The notes beneath the pieces were generated by a model. It was not told the DNA's origin. It did not search any database and saw nothing but the letters and a program-made list of their open reading frames with translations. Of a stretch of 54,003 nucleotides of DNA, positions 6,648 through 13,312 are shown piece after piece. A program made the position numbers and the translations under genes. The first letter of the stretch is position 1; every line of letters starts with the position of its first letter. Source of the stretch: Anaerolineae bacterium (GTDB lineage: Bacteria > Chloroflexota > Anaerolineae > 4572-78 > J111); NCBI GenBank assembly GCA_023151115.1, contig JAKLJP010000046.1:1-54003 (forward strand), written 5' to 3'.

Positions 6648-6825
6648 TACCATGACCATTACCTAGATAAACATAGTACCTACATGGTACATGGTAACAT
6701 GGTAGGTAAATCATCACACAACGATTTCCTTACCATGCTACCATGCTACCATGACCCATATACATCCATCTATATGTTAGTCTATTATTTTACATAATAA
6801 ACAAAGTAACCTAAAAAAAGCATGA
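6648..6825. other. Candidate replication origin: CATGGT iterons plus AT-rich DNA
   Basis: CATGGT occurs at 6683, 6690 and 6698, and its complement ACCATG at 6649, 6732, 6740 and 6748, in two opposed clusters with 7-8 base spacing. A 70-base AT-rich tract (6755-6825) follows, like a DNA-unwinding element. Position right behind the replication gene fits an iteron origin. The opposed clusters also resemble the inverted low-complexity pairs found in other gaps, so an origin is only a proposal. Confidence 0.45.
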
Positions 6826-6839
6826 TAGGAGAAACGCCA

Positions 6840-7082
6840 ATGCCCAAAAAAAACACCCGCTGGCTCAAAATCCTGCGCCTCAGCCAGGCCCACCTCGCCC
6901 CCGGCATGTCCCTGCACCGCTGGCAAACCATCCTGGCCGCCCACGGCCTCTTACTCCCCTCTCCTGGCAGGAGAGGGGAAGGGGGTAAGGTTGATCCCTG
7001 GCCCACCGTTACCGACGCCACCCTCGACGCCCTGGTGGCCGAAATCAGCGCCATCGTCCGCCAGGAAATCAACCATGCATGA
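6840..7082 (+). CDS. Hypothetical 80-aa protein with REP-encoded insert
   Basis: AGGAG precedes the ATG at 6840. Two helical segments (TRWLKILRLSQAHLAPGMSL and TVTDATLDALVAEISAIVRQ) flank a translated REP-like palindrome (LLLPSPGRRGEGGKV, about residues 39-53). Without the insert it would be a compact helical domain. Unknown function. Confidence 0.5.
   Translation: MPKKNTRWLKILRLSQAHLAPGMSLHRWQTILAAHGLLLPSPGRRGEGGKVDPWPTVTDATLDALVAEISAIVRQEINHA
6955..6990. repeat. REP-like palindrome inside a gene
   Basis: CCCCTCTCCT-GGC-AGGAGAGGGG followed by AAGGGGGTAAGG. Confidence 0.8.
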
Positions 7083-7172
7083 TAAGGCGAGGCATCGAGC
7101 TTATTAAGGAGCACAACGAGCAGTCAATTAACCATTCATAATTCACTATTCATAATTAGAAAGGAACAACCC

Positions 7173-7412
7173 ATGAAAACAGACTTTACCCAAATCATCT
7201 TTGACCCCACCAATCACTCCTACACCTACCACGGCCGGCCCCTCATCAGTGTCACCCGCCGCCTCTCCCAACTCAAAAAACCCTTCGACCGCGAACCCTG
7301 GGCCAGGCGCGAAGCCGAAAAACATGGCGGCCACGTCGTCTACACCGCCCTCGACCTGCGCCAACCGCTGCTGAACTGGCTCATCCCCTCCCCCGCCGCG
7401 GGGGAGGGTTAG
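7173..7412 (+). CDS. Truncated exonuclease-like N-terminus
   Basis: A 79-aa product. FDPTNHSYTYHGRPLISVTR then LSQLKKPFDREPWARREAEK resembles the beginning of phage PD-(D/E)XK exonucleases, which open with an H-x-Y ... SVT ... pattern before the catalytic core. The core is absent: the frame runs into a REP-like palindrome (7384-7421) and stops. An AGAAAGGAAC ribosome-binding site precedes the ATG. It is probably a broken gene; the family assignment is from pattern memory. Confidence 0.5.
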   Translation: MKTDFTQIIFDPTNHSYTYHGRPLISVTRRLSQLKKPFDREPWARREAEKHGGHVVYTALDLRQPLLNWLIPSPAAGEG

Positions 7413-7421
7413 GGAGGGGGT
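7384..7421. repeat. REP-like palindrome closing the truncated gene
   Basis: TCCCCTCCCCC-GCC-GCGGGGGAGGG then TTAGGGAGGGGG; the TAG in its foot is the stop of 7173-7412. Confidence 0.75.
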
Positions 7422-7458
7422 ATAGCCATGATCACACCCAGTATCAAAAAACAAAAAA

Positions 7459-7482
7459 GCCGGCGGGGACTAGCCCGCCGGC
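7459..7482. terminator. GC hairpin between early genes
   Basis: GCCGGCGGG / CCCGCCGGC with a 6-base loop. The A-tract is on its left, so termination would be stronger for leftward transcripts. Confidence 0.55.
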
Positions 7483-7517
7483 TCACGCTCAGCCCACAAC
7501 CCACCAAGGAGTGAACC

Positions 7518-8102
7518 ATGAACGATAGCTCTATTATAACCCAACTTGACCCAACAAATCAATCCCCCCTCCCCCGCACCCGCGAATGGTACCAGCAAAT
7601 CGGCCGGCGCGGCGGCCAGGCCCGCGCCGCCATGCCCAACTTCCGCCAGCACCAATCCCACGCCGGCAAACGCAGCGCCCAGGTCAACGACATGGCCGCC
7701 CTTGGCTCGCTCGGCGCCAAAGCCTTCATCCGCAAATACGGCTACATAAAGTTTTTCCACTTCTGGCGCAACTGGAAGCTGCAAAACCCATCCCGCCATG
7801 AGCAGCAGGTTGCCCTCATCCTGGACCATCAGAGAGAGGCTATGGTTTTAGGCGCAAACATCCCTGTCGCGGTTGACTTCTACCTGCCCGATGTCAACGA
7901 TAGCATCATCGAGGTCAACGGCCGGGTTCACTACGATCCGTTTTTCGACCATCCCAATTACCCCCAAACCCGCCGCGACAACGACCTGGCCCGCCTGCGC
8001 CGCCTGGAACGCGCCGGCTTTAGAGTACTGGAGATTGACTACCGCATGCTGCAAAACCTGGCCGCCGCCAAAACTAAAATCATCGGCTTTTTAATCAACT
8101 AA
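7518..8102 (+). CDS. DUF559-type endonuclease
   Basis: A 194-aa protein. Residues about 90-190 have the Vsr-like PD-(D/E)XK fold pattern of DUF559: EQQVALIL, then VAVDFYLPDVNDSIIEVNGR with the acidic residues and E, then HYDPF, DNDLARLRRLERAGFRVLEI and a final helix. The N-terminal part (WYQQIGRRGGQARAAMPNFR) is basic and Gly/Ala/Gln-rich, like the repeated motif found in front of phage-borne nucleases, probably for DNA binding. AAGGAG precedes the ATG. It could be a phage nicking enzyme or a free-standing homing-type nuclease. Confidence 0.75.
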   Translation: MNDSSIITQLDPTNQSPLPRTREWYQQIGRRGGQARAAMPNFRQHQSHAGKRSAQVNDMAALGSLGAKAFIRKYGYIKFFHFWRNWKLQNPSRHEQQVALILDHQREAMVLGANIPVAVDFYLPDVNDSIIEVNGRVHYDPFFDHPNYPQTRRDNDLARLRRLERAGFRVLEIDYRMLQNLAAAKTKIIGFLIN

Positions 8103-8117
8103 AAGGAGAGAACAATC

Positions 8118-8690
8118 ATGAACACCCAACCCGACCATGCCCTCTTAGACGAATACGGCCTCAACCAGGTCACCTACCGCCTCCTGGCCGCCATCGCCAC
8201 CCCTCCCCCCCTCTCCGCTTCGGAGAGGGGGCCGGGGGGTGAGGTCTCCTGGCCCGCCCTCAAAACCATCGCCCTCCAGCAAAAAATCACCGGCAACCCC
8301 GCCCCGGCGCTGCGCAAACTCGTAGAGCGCGGCCTGCTCGCCGGCCCCGCCCGCGATGAGGATATCCACGCCCGCCCCTTCACCCTCACCCCCCAGGGCC
8401 ATGATATCTTCGTCCGCATCCAGCTTGGCTGGCACAAACCTCAATGGCTCACCGTCAGCCGCGTTAATGCCCTCAAAACCCTAATCAAAGCAAACGGCGC
8501 CCTGCTCTACAGCCCCAAAATCCACGGGCGCAAATTCAACCGGAGCGTCCTCGATACCCTGGTCAAACACGGCTATTTGATCAGAGATTTTGAAACCTAC
8601 CGCCTCACCCTCCTGGGCCGCGCCGCCTGGGCCGAATACCAGCAGCAGCTTCTCTCCTCTCCTGGAGGGAAAGGGGAGAAAGGCCAATGA
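8118..8690 (+). CDS. Winged-helix protein, possibly two domains
   Basis: A 190-aa protein. Residues 11-95 (YGLNQVTYRLLAAIA ... LKTIALQQKITGNPAPALRK LVERGLL) form one winged helix, interrupted in its first loop by a translated REP-like palindrome (PPPLSASERGPGGEV, 29-43). Residues 110-175 (NALKTLIKANGAL ... LDTLVKHGYLI) resemble a second one. AAAGGAGAG precedes the ATG. The end overlaps the next start by 4 bases, coupling it to a membrane protein that also has a C-terminal winged-helix-like part. Confidence 0.65.
   Translation: MNTQPDHALLDEYGLNQVTYRLLAAIATPPPLSASERGPGGEVSWPALKTIALQQKITGNPAPALRKLVERGLLAGPARDEDIHARPFTLTPQGHDIFVRIQLGWHKPQWLTVSRVNALKTLIKANGALLYSPKIHGRKFNRSVLDTLVKHGYLIRDFETYRLTLLGRAAWAEYQQQLLSSPGGKGEKGQ
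8206..8245. repeat. REP-like palindrome inside the winged-helix gene
   Basis: CCCCCCTCTCC-GCTTC-GGAGAGGGGG then CCGGGGGGTGAGGT; same sequence as 4328-4367 in another reading frame. Confidence 0.85.
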
Positions 8691-9298
8691 CCAACCCGCA
8701 AAAAAAACGCCGCATCTATCAAGCCAGGGCCAGGCGCATCGCCTTCACCCTGGCCGTCGCCATCGCCATCGCCGCCCTCCTTGGCCTGGTCCTCTACCTC
8801 ACCTTCAAACAGGTACAGGCCGGAGCCTGGTGGTTAGTCTCGGCGGGCCTTACCGTTTCCGTCGTCATGCTCTCCGTCTTTGGCCTTGCTCTGCGCGAAG
8901 CAGAGCACGCCATCCAGCGCCGCGGCTACGCCCGGCCCATCAGCACCACCGGCGGCTTTAACCGCCTCGTCAAAAGCATCCTCCCCCCACCCGAACCAGA
9001 CGCAGCCCACCCCGCCCACTACCAGCGCAGCCTCAAGCGCGTCTTATTTGATGACGCCTCTCATTACGATGTTGACCTGGGCCTGCTCTACTTCATCCTC
9101 CTCCGCGAAACCAAGCACAGCAGCGTGGTGCTTCCCTGGCAAAGGAGTGTTATAGAGGAGGGCATGGACAAAAAAGCCTGGGCCGCCTACCGCAAACTGC
9201 TGCTCGATGCCGGCGTTGTAGATGAAGACGGACGCGGTGCGCTCCATCTCAACTGCACCCCCTGGTCCGCCATTGAAGCCATCAAAGCCCGGCTATAG
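8687..9298 (+). CDS. Two-helix membrane protein with cytoplasmic helical domain
   Basis: A 203-aa protein. A basic N-terminus (KKRRIYQARARR) precedes two membrane helices, about 17-40 (IAFTLAVAIAIAALLGLVLY) and 47-69. The cytoplasmic rest (75-203) contains DVDLGLLYFILL, AWAAYRKLLLDAGVV and a short wing (DEDGRGALHLNC), consistent with a winged-helix fold. ATGA overlap with 8118-8690. A membrane-anchored DNA-binding protein is a reasonable hypothesis; no known family recognised. Confidence 0.65.
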   Translation: MTNPQKKRRIYQARARRIAFTLAVAIAIAALLGLVLYLTFKQVQAGAWWLVSAGLTVSVVMLSVFGLALREAEHAIQRRGYARPISTTGGFNRLVKSILPPPEPDAAHPAHYQRSLKRVLFDDASHYDVDLGLLYFILLRETKHSSVVLPWQRSVIEEGMDKKAWAAYRKLLLDAGVVDEDGRGALHLNCTPWSAIEAIKARL

Positions 9299-9329
9299 CC
9301 CTTACAGGTTTTCAAAACCTGTAAGGGCT
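9297..9329. terminator. Perfect 16-bp hairpin at gene end
   Basis: AGCCCTTACAGGTTTT, one base, then its exact complement, starting at the stop codon of the membrane protein. GGTTTT follows. The host copy at 36851-36889 has a similar core (ACAGGTTT/AAACCTGT), so this is also a dispersed repeat. Confidence 0.7.
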
Positions 9330-9351
9330 GGTTTTAACCCCTAGTACGATT

Positions 9352-9441
9352 GGTTGTGATCTTTACAATTGGGTTGTGATTGGTTGTGATTGGTTGTGAT
9401 CTTTACAATTGGGTTGTGATTCTGTTGTGATCGGTTGCAAT
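9352..9441 (+). repeat. Helically phased GGTTGTGAT array
   Basis: Perfect GGTTGTGAT begins at 9352, 9372, 9382, 9392 and 9412, with degenerate copies at 9423 and 9433; every step is 10, 11 or 20 bases, one or two helical turns. CTTTACAATTG fills the 20-base gaps. It ends 25 bases before the ATG of a small membrane protein gene. The layout looks like a cooperative protein-binding array (operator or iterons). Confidence 0.85.
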
Positions 9442-9465
9442 CCTGAAAGCGAGTAAAGTCGCCAA

Positions 9466-9642
9466 ATGACAAATAAAAAAGTCAACGCCAAAATTAGAAA
9501 TGATGGCAGCATCATCATCAACCTCGAAGACCCGCCCGGCTGCCTGGCGGTTGCGCTGCAAAAGGCGCAAGTTGCCCTCGGCTACATCTTTGTGTTTGGT
9601 CTTGGCGTTTTAGTTGGATTATTAATAGGAGGCATCTCATGA
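9466..9642 (+). CDS. 58-aa single-pass membrane protein
   Basis: MTNKKVNAKIRNDGSIIINL opens a soluble segment of about 35 residues, followed by one membrane helix (about 38-56, LGYIFVFGLGVLVGLLIG). It overlaps the next gene by 4 bases (ATGA at 9639), which supports it as a real coupled gene. A holin-like or membrane-adaptor role is possible; the sequence gives no family. Confidence 0.6.
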   Translation: MTNKKVNAKIRNDGSIIINLEDPPGCLAVALQKAQVALGYIFVFGLGVLVGLLIGGIS

Positions 9643-10397
9643 AAACAAAAAAACAAAAATGGACCACCTCTCAAAAATTGCAATTCGCCGCCTTCCTCGT
9701 CTCGGCCACCCGCTTTATGAGCATGGGCGCCATGGCCCTGGGCGTGGATTTAGTCAGGCAGTACTGGCCCTTCTTCTGGCTAGAACTTTTATCCTGGCTA
9801 GGCTTTGCCATTCTTGAAGGCTTTGCCATCCCCTACATCAGCAAAGGCAGCCGCAAATTTGCCGCCGGCACAGTTGAGCGGCGGCAGCTAACCCTCTACC
9901 GCCTCATCCTGCTGTTAGCCATTCCGCTGCTCGGCGCGCCCTACTATGTCGCCGTCTCAAACCAACTGCTCTTAAAAGATGTGCTCTGGCCGGTCGCCTA
10001 CTGGTTGTGGGCCTTCCTCTTTGCCGGCGTTGGGGCGCTCATCATCGACGCCGTTGGCACGGTAGAAGAAGCCAACGAACCCGAAAACAAGAGCCAGGAG
10101 GAAGCCAAAAATCAACCCCATGACCAGCGCGCCGCCGTGTTATCCATCCTGGCCACCCACGGCCCGCTTGACCCCGGCGCCCTGGCCGAATTAGCCAACG
10201 TGCCCGTTGAGGTTGCCGCCAGAGAACTCAACAGCCTGGCTAACACTTTTGGAGTAAATGGCAAAACTGCCTGGCGCAGCGCCAACGGCATCCGCGCCCG
10301 CCGCCCCGATCCTTCCCCATCGCTCCCCTCTCCCAGAGGGAGAGGGGTTGGGGGTGAGGGCAACAACGGCCACAATCCCGAAGAAGGTGTAATATAA
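9639..10397 (+). CDS. Four-helix membrane protein with winged-helix tail
   Basis: A 252-aa protein. Four membrane helices are seen at about 16-36, 44-66, 86-108 and 118-138. Acidic residues (EEANEPENKSQEEAKNQPHD) then lead to a winged-helix-like domain at 163-205 (AAVLSILATHGPLDPGALAE LANVPVEVAARELNSL). The last 35 residues are translated from a REP-like palindrome (10324-10360), probably not functional. GGAGG precedes the ATG. With 8118, 8687 and 9466 it forms a group of membrane and winged-helix proteins behind the phased array. Not recognised. Confidence 0.65.
   Translation: MKTKKQKWTTSQKLQFAAFLVSATRFMSMGAMALGVDLVRQYWPFFWLELLSWLGFAILEGFAIPYISKGSRKFAAGTVERRQLTLYRLILLLAIPLLGAPYYVAVSNQLLLKDVLWPVAYWLWAFLFAGVGALIIDAVGTVEEANEPENKSQEEAKNQPHDQRAAVLSILATHGPLDPGALAELANVPVEVAARELNSLANTFGVNGKTAWRSANGIRARRPDPSPSLPSPRGRGVGGEGNNGHNPEEGVI
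10324..10360. repeat. REP-like palindrome at 3' end of membrane gene
   Basis: TCCCCTCTCCC-AGA-GGGAGAGGGG then TTGGGGGTGAGGG; read as LPSPRGRGVGGEG. Confidence 0.85.
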
Positions 10398-10412
10398 CTC
10401 CCCCCCAAACAA

Positions 10413-10447
10413 AACACCCGGCTCTCTCTAAAAGAGAGCCGGGTGTT
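10413..10447. terminator. Bidirectional terminator between early and late arms
   Basis: AACACCCGGCTCTCT / AGAGAGCCGGGTGTT, a 15-bp stem with a 5-base loop, and T-tracts readable on both strands. It lies where the rightward early and leftward late genes converge. Confidence 0.9.
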
Positions 10448-10449
10448 TT

Positions 10450-10707
10450 CTATCCCCGCTCCGCGTGAGCTTGTCGAAGGGCCTCCGCAATCGCCCGCCG
10501 GATCGCCGCCGTCCGGTCCTTGGCATAACCCTGCCCCACCAGCGCCTCCAGCCCCGCCAAATCCGCCTCATACAAGCGAAACGTCACCGGCTGCGCCTTC
10601 TGGGTCTCATCTTTATAGGCCCCCACCGCCACCCCCGGCTTGCGACCCCTGGGAGTACCCGCAGGGGTGCGTCCCTGGCCCCGGCCCGGCCCCCCTCTTG
10701 CTTTCAT
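10450..10707 (-). CDS. Ribbon-helix-helix DNA-binding protein
   Basis: An 85-aa protein. A Gly/Arg/Pro-rich N-terminus (ARGGPGRGQGRTPAGTPRGR) is followed by QPVTFRLYEADLAGLEALVG and RTAAIRRAIAEALRQ, the strand-helix-helix of the CopG/Arc type. Such proteins bind DNA as dimers through the strand. It is last in a three-gene leftward unit with its own promoter (11346-11374) and overlaps the preceding gene by 4 bases. Its C-terminal codons include a short dispersed motif (TGAGCTTGTCGAAGGG). Likely an autoregulator or late regulator. Confidence 0.75.
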   Translation of the reverse strand: MKARGGPGRGQGRTPAGTPRGRKPGVAVGAYKDETQKAQPVTFRLYEADLAGLEALVGQGYAKDRTAAIRRAIAEALRQAHAERG

Positions 10708-10991
10708 ACCGCCACCTCCTCTCTCATCGCCTCAAACATCTTCCGTAAGCCATCCTCCCGCGCCGCCGTAAGCTGGGCAATCTCCCGCTCCAGGTCCGCT
10801 CGCGTCGCCGGCAGTATCGCCCCCGGCGCCACCTCCACCTCAATCAACTCCGGCCCATACCCCCGCAGCACATTCCGCGCCGTTTGCACCTTCAGCACCG
10901 TTCCCCCGGCCTCACTCCTAAACACCTTCAGCACCACCCCGTGCCACCACTGCATCTTGATAATGTCCCCGACTTCTGGTTGATAAGCCAT
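10704..10991 (-). CDS. Hypothetical protein with SH3-like N-terminus
   Basis: A 95-aa protein. Residues 1-55 (VGDIIKMQWWHGVVLKVF and TVLKVQTARNVLRGYGPELI) have the strand pattern of a small barrel; residues 62-95 are helical (ATRADLEREIAQLTAAREDG). TAGGAGGA precedes the ATG. It is coupled (ATGA) to the ribbon-helix-helix gene. Function unknown. Confidence 0.65.
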   Translation of the reverse strand: MAYQPEVGDIIKMQWWHGVVLKVFRSEAGGTVLKVQTARNVLRGYGPELIEVEVAPGAILPATRADLEREIAQLTAAREDGLRKMFEAMREEVAV

Positions 10992-11013
10992 TTGTAATCC
11001 TCCTATCGTTAAA

Positions 11014-11062
11014 GTAGGGGGAGGGGGCGCCCCCGGCGCACCCGGAGGGGTCTCCCCTCCCC
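11014..11062. repeat. GC-rich palindrome between late-end genes
   Basis: AGGGGGAGGGG and CCCCTCCCCCT flank a central GGGGGCGCCCCCGG. It forms a large cruciform-like structure in the gap between the 11076 and 10704 genes. Confidence 0.7.
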
Positions 11063-11075
11063 CTAAAAAATTATT

Positions 11076-11294
11076 TTATGGATTGAGTTCCAGCCAGCGA
11101 ATGATGACCCGTTCTGCCGTCTCAAACGCCTCCTGAAACGAACTGACCGGAAAACCCTTCTGGCCCAGCAACCCAATCAAAATCCAATGCTCGCCCGACC
11201 CGTGGTCCGTTTCCATCGCCGCGTCATACTGCGCTTGAATGGCGTGTACGTCATCCCGGCTCAACCGCCGCACCTGCTCATCAAAACTTACCAT
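11076..11294 (-). CDS. Hypothetical 72-aa protein, first gene of cargo unit
   Basis: The ATG at 11294 is chosen over one at 11324 because AAAAGGA lies just upstream. The product (VSFDEQVRRLSRDDVHAIQA, then HWILIGLLGQKGFPVSSFQE) is acidic and helical. It is the first gene after a strong promoter and a terminator that closes the tail operon. Unknown function; its placement fits a phage cargo gene expressed during lysogeny. Confidence 0.55.
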   Translation of the reverse strand: MVSFDEQVRRLSRDDVHAIQAQYDAAMETDHGSGEHWILIGLLGQKGFPVSSFQEAFETAERVIIRWLELNP

Positions 11295-11345
11295 ACCATG
11301 TCCTTTTTGAAATAGAGAAGTCAAAAATAATTAAATTGTAAATAC

Positions 11346-11374
11346 ATTTTAATCTGCTTTATTTAATTTGTCAA
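11346..11374 (-). promoter_or_regulatory. Strong sigma-70 promoter for the three-gene cargo unit
   Basis: On the minus strand TTGACA (11374-11369), 17 bases, TAAAAT (11351-11346), in an AT-rich stretch unlike the flanks. Start of transcription near 11339, about 45 bases before the ATG at 11294. Confidence 0.8.
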
Positions 11375-11406
11375 TACACTTATATCAATTTCAAGGTTAT
11401 CATGCC

Positions 11407-11443
11407 AAAAAAAAGCCCAACCTTGCCATTCGCAAAGTTGGGC
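11407..11443 (-). terminator. Terminator of the tail operon
   Basis: On the minus strand GCCCAACTTTGC / GCAAGGTTGGGC (one mismatch) is followed by eight U's. It lies between the last tail gene (ends 11475) and the cargo-unit promoter. Confidence 0.88.
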
Positions 11444-11474
11444 CGGCTCAATCCCCAATTCGGTTCTCCACCAA

Positions 11475-11999
11475 TCAGGCGTTAAGCGTCGTCTCAAACA
11501 AACTCTCCCACGCCTTCAAAGGGTCCCCGCCCTCGGCCCCGTCCTGAGCTTGGGTAGACCGCTCCATCACCTCCCACAACGCCGCCAGCAGCGCCCCCTT
11601 CACCACCAGCGGATCATGCAGCGGATCAATCCCCACCGTCAGCCGGTTCCCATCCAAACAAACAGCCACCTTCGCCTGGCCAGAGGTAAACCGGGGCCGG
11701 GCCTGGCCCTTCACAAAATAGCCAAACATACTGTATATCGTCTGCGCCAGCAGCCCCAGGGCCTGGATGCCGTCCAGCTTCTCCGTTTTCCACTCCACCT
11801 GCTGCGTCAGCGCATTATGCTTAATCGTAATCCGCTGCTCCAGCTCCTCGGCGGCCACCTCCATTGGCTGCAGCCCCCACGCCTCCCACTGCTTAAAAAG
11901 CGCCTGGCTATCCGGTGTGGTCAGAACCGCAGGGGTGCGGGGGTGCAGGGGTGCGGGGGAGAAATTTTCATCCTTCATCCTTCCTCCTTCATCCTTCAT
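11475..11999 (-). CDS. Hypothetical phage late protein
   Basis: A 174-aa protein, last of the tail operon. The N-terminus (KDEGGRMKDENFSPAPLHPR) is translated from an AAGGATG-type repeat that overlaps the end of the previous gene, so the exact start (11999 or 11982) is uncertain. The body (ALFKQWEAWGLQPMEVAAEE, QRITIKHNALTQQVEWKTEK, then VKVCLDGNRLTVGID-like) is mixed alpha/beta. Position after the fibre suggests a tail or late accessory role; no family recognised. Confidence 0.6.
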   Translation of the reverse strand: MKDEGGRMKDENFSPAPLHPRTPAVLTTPDSQALFKQWEAWGLQPMEVAAEELEQRITIKHNALTQQVEWKTEKLDGIQALGLLAQTIYSMFGYFVKGQARPRFTSGQAKVAVCLDGNRLTVGIDPLHDPLVVKGALLAALWEVMERSTQAQDGAEGGDPLKAWESLFETTLNA

Positions 12000-12330
12000 A
12001 CGTCCGCACCACCCCGCTGGGCAGCTGCTCCGCCGGCTCGCCGGCCAGCGCCTCCGGCGGCAAAAAGCCTTCCTGCACCTTAAACAGCGTCGTCGTCCGC
12101 TCAATTATTTGCTGCAAAATTTCCGCAATATAAGGGTGAATGTGCTGCTCCGCCGGCAGCCCGGAATTTGGCCCAAACCGCGACACCCCCTTACGGATGA
12201 CCGGATTATCGTTCTCATCGAACAAGATGTAATCAATGGTGATCTGCACGTAGGGCAGCCCCTCCGCCGGCCGCACCATCTCCACTCTCGCTTCCTTTAT
12301 ACTCAAATTGTTAATCGTAATCGTTGGCAT
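11989..12330 (-). CDS. Hypothetical phage late protein
   Basis: A 113-aa protein (PTITINNLSIKEARVEMVRP, then YVQITIDYILFDENDNPVIR). Beta-rich, with an acidic DENDN turn; it may be a small fibre-associated or calcium-binding domain, but no family is evident. GGAGAAT precedes the ATG. It overlaps the next gene by about 10 bases. Confidence 0.6.
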   Translation of the reverse strand: MPTITINNLSIKEARVEMVRPAEGLPYVQITIDYILFDENDNPVIRKGVSRFGPNSGLPAEQHIHPYIAEILQQIIERTTTLFKVQEGFLPPEALAGEPAEQLPSGVVRTYEG

Positions 12331-12350
12331 AAAAATTCTCCTCAGAAATA

Positions 12351-12403
12351 AGAAGTAGGCAGTAGGGAGTAAGGGAGATTTTTCCTCCCTACTCCTTACT
12401 ATG
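12351..12403. repeat. GGAGTAR inverted low-complexity pair
   Basis: AGTAGGCAGTAGGGAGTAAG and CTCCCTACTCCTTACT are opposed around AGATTTTTC, in the gap between the fibre gene and the next gene. Confidence 0.85.
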
Positions 12404-13238
12404 ACTTTTTAATCGCTAACAACTGAATGTACGGCATCATGTGGTTCGTGGCCTGGGTGCTGGGCGAAACCACACCTTCGTACTCTGTATAAGCGGTCCA
12501 CGGCCCGCCGGTGTTGCCCGACCCAGCCGGGGGGGCGCCCGCAGGTGTGTTGGCGCGCACGGTAATTGCGTGGCGGTGCTGGGGTACATCCGTATAAACG
12601 TGCGTGTGCGTCCGGTTCTCCAGGTTGCTCAGCGCCGTGCCCACCGTGCCGGCCACCGTGCCCCCGCTGGGCAAGCCCACAATCATCCGCCCGCGCGCCG
12701 CGGTGTACTCGGTATACCCGGCCGGCACACTGCTGTCGGTGGTGTAAAACACCCCATTTTTGGGCACCGCCCCGCCGCTGCCCGGCAGCAGCAGCGCGTA
12801 AACCGTGCCCGCCCCGCCCCCGCTGTAACTGGTCAGCGCCCTGGCAAAGGTGGCGCTAGCTCGCAGCGTTCCCCCGTCGGCGGCTCGCCCGGCAGTGGTA
12901 GATGTAACCAAAAAATTACCGCGGGTCACATTGCCCTGCACCTTCACCACCACAATCCCGGCCATGGCTATCCGGCCCGTCTCCAGGTTCGCCAGGCTCT
13001 CTCGCACCACCCCAATCACCCCTTCATCGCTGGCCGTCGTGGTCGTCTTAAACGAATTATCGTTATTCGGGTCGGCAATCACCACATCGCCTTCCTCTAC
13101 CGCCCCGCCGCTGCGGTTGGTCAATTCCGGCTCCACCGCCCCAATCAAATAAACCAGGTTGTCAATGATGTCTGTATTATAAATGCTTTGGGTAATCAAC
13201 TCACCCGTACTGCGCTGCGTTGGGTCTGTCCAAGCCAT
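12399..13238 (-). CDS. Tail fibre / collar-type protein
   Basis: A 279-aa protein. The N-terminal 35 residues (TGELITQSIYNTDIIDNLVY) are the short attachment helix seen in phage fibre proteins. The middle is Gly/Ser/Thr-rich beta structure (TTASDEGVIGVVRESL, LETGRIAMAGIVVVKVQGNV). The C-terminus has collar-like features: a GRMIVGLPSGG turn, a His cluster (THTHVYTDVPQHRH) typical of metal-binding fibre tips, and MMPYIQLLAIKK as terminal strand. It would bind the host surface. AGGAGAT precedes the ATG. Confidence 0.8.
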   Translation of the reverse strand: MAWTDPTQRSTGELITQSIYNTDIIDNLVYLIGAVEPELTNRSGGAVEEGDVVIADPNNDNSFKTTTTASDEGVIGVVRESLANLETGRIAMAGIVVVKVQGNVTRGNFLVTSTTAGRAADGGTLRASATFARALTSYSGGGAGTVYALLLPGSGGAVPKNGVFYTTDSSVPAGYTEYTAARGRMIVGLPSGGTVAGTVGTALSNLENRTHTHVYTDVPQHRHAITVRANTPAGAPPAGSGNTGGPWTAYTEYEGVVSPSTQATNHMMPYIQLLAIKKS

Positions 13239-13312
13239 AAAATCTCCTTTGCAGGGGTGCGGAGGAGCGAGGGAGTGGGGGAGAAATTTTTACCCCTGCG
13301 CCCCTGCGACTA

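Noticed and set aside
6648..6760. Simple terminator behind the replication gene
   Set aside because: The opposed ACCATG/CATGGT clusters have multiple registers and no U-tract; iterons or a low-complexity inverted pair fit better.
10443..10983. Rightward open frames opposite the ribbon-helix-helix and SH3-like genes
   Set aside because: Pro/Arg/Ser-rich products, no ribosome-binding sites, and the minus-strand genes have coupled starts and recognisable domains.
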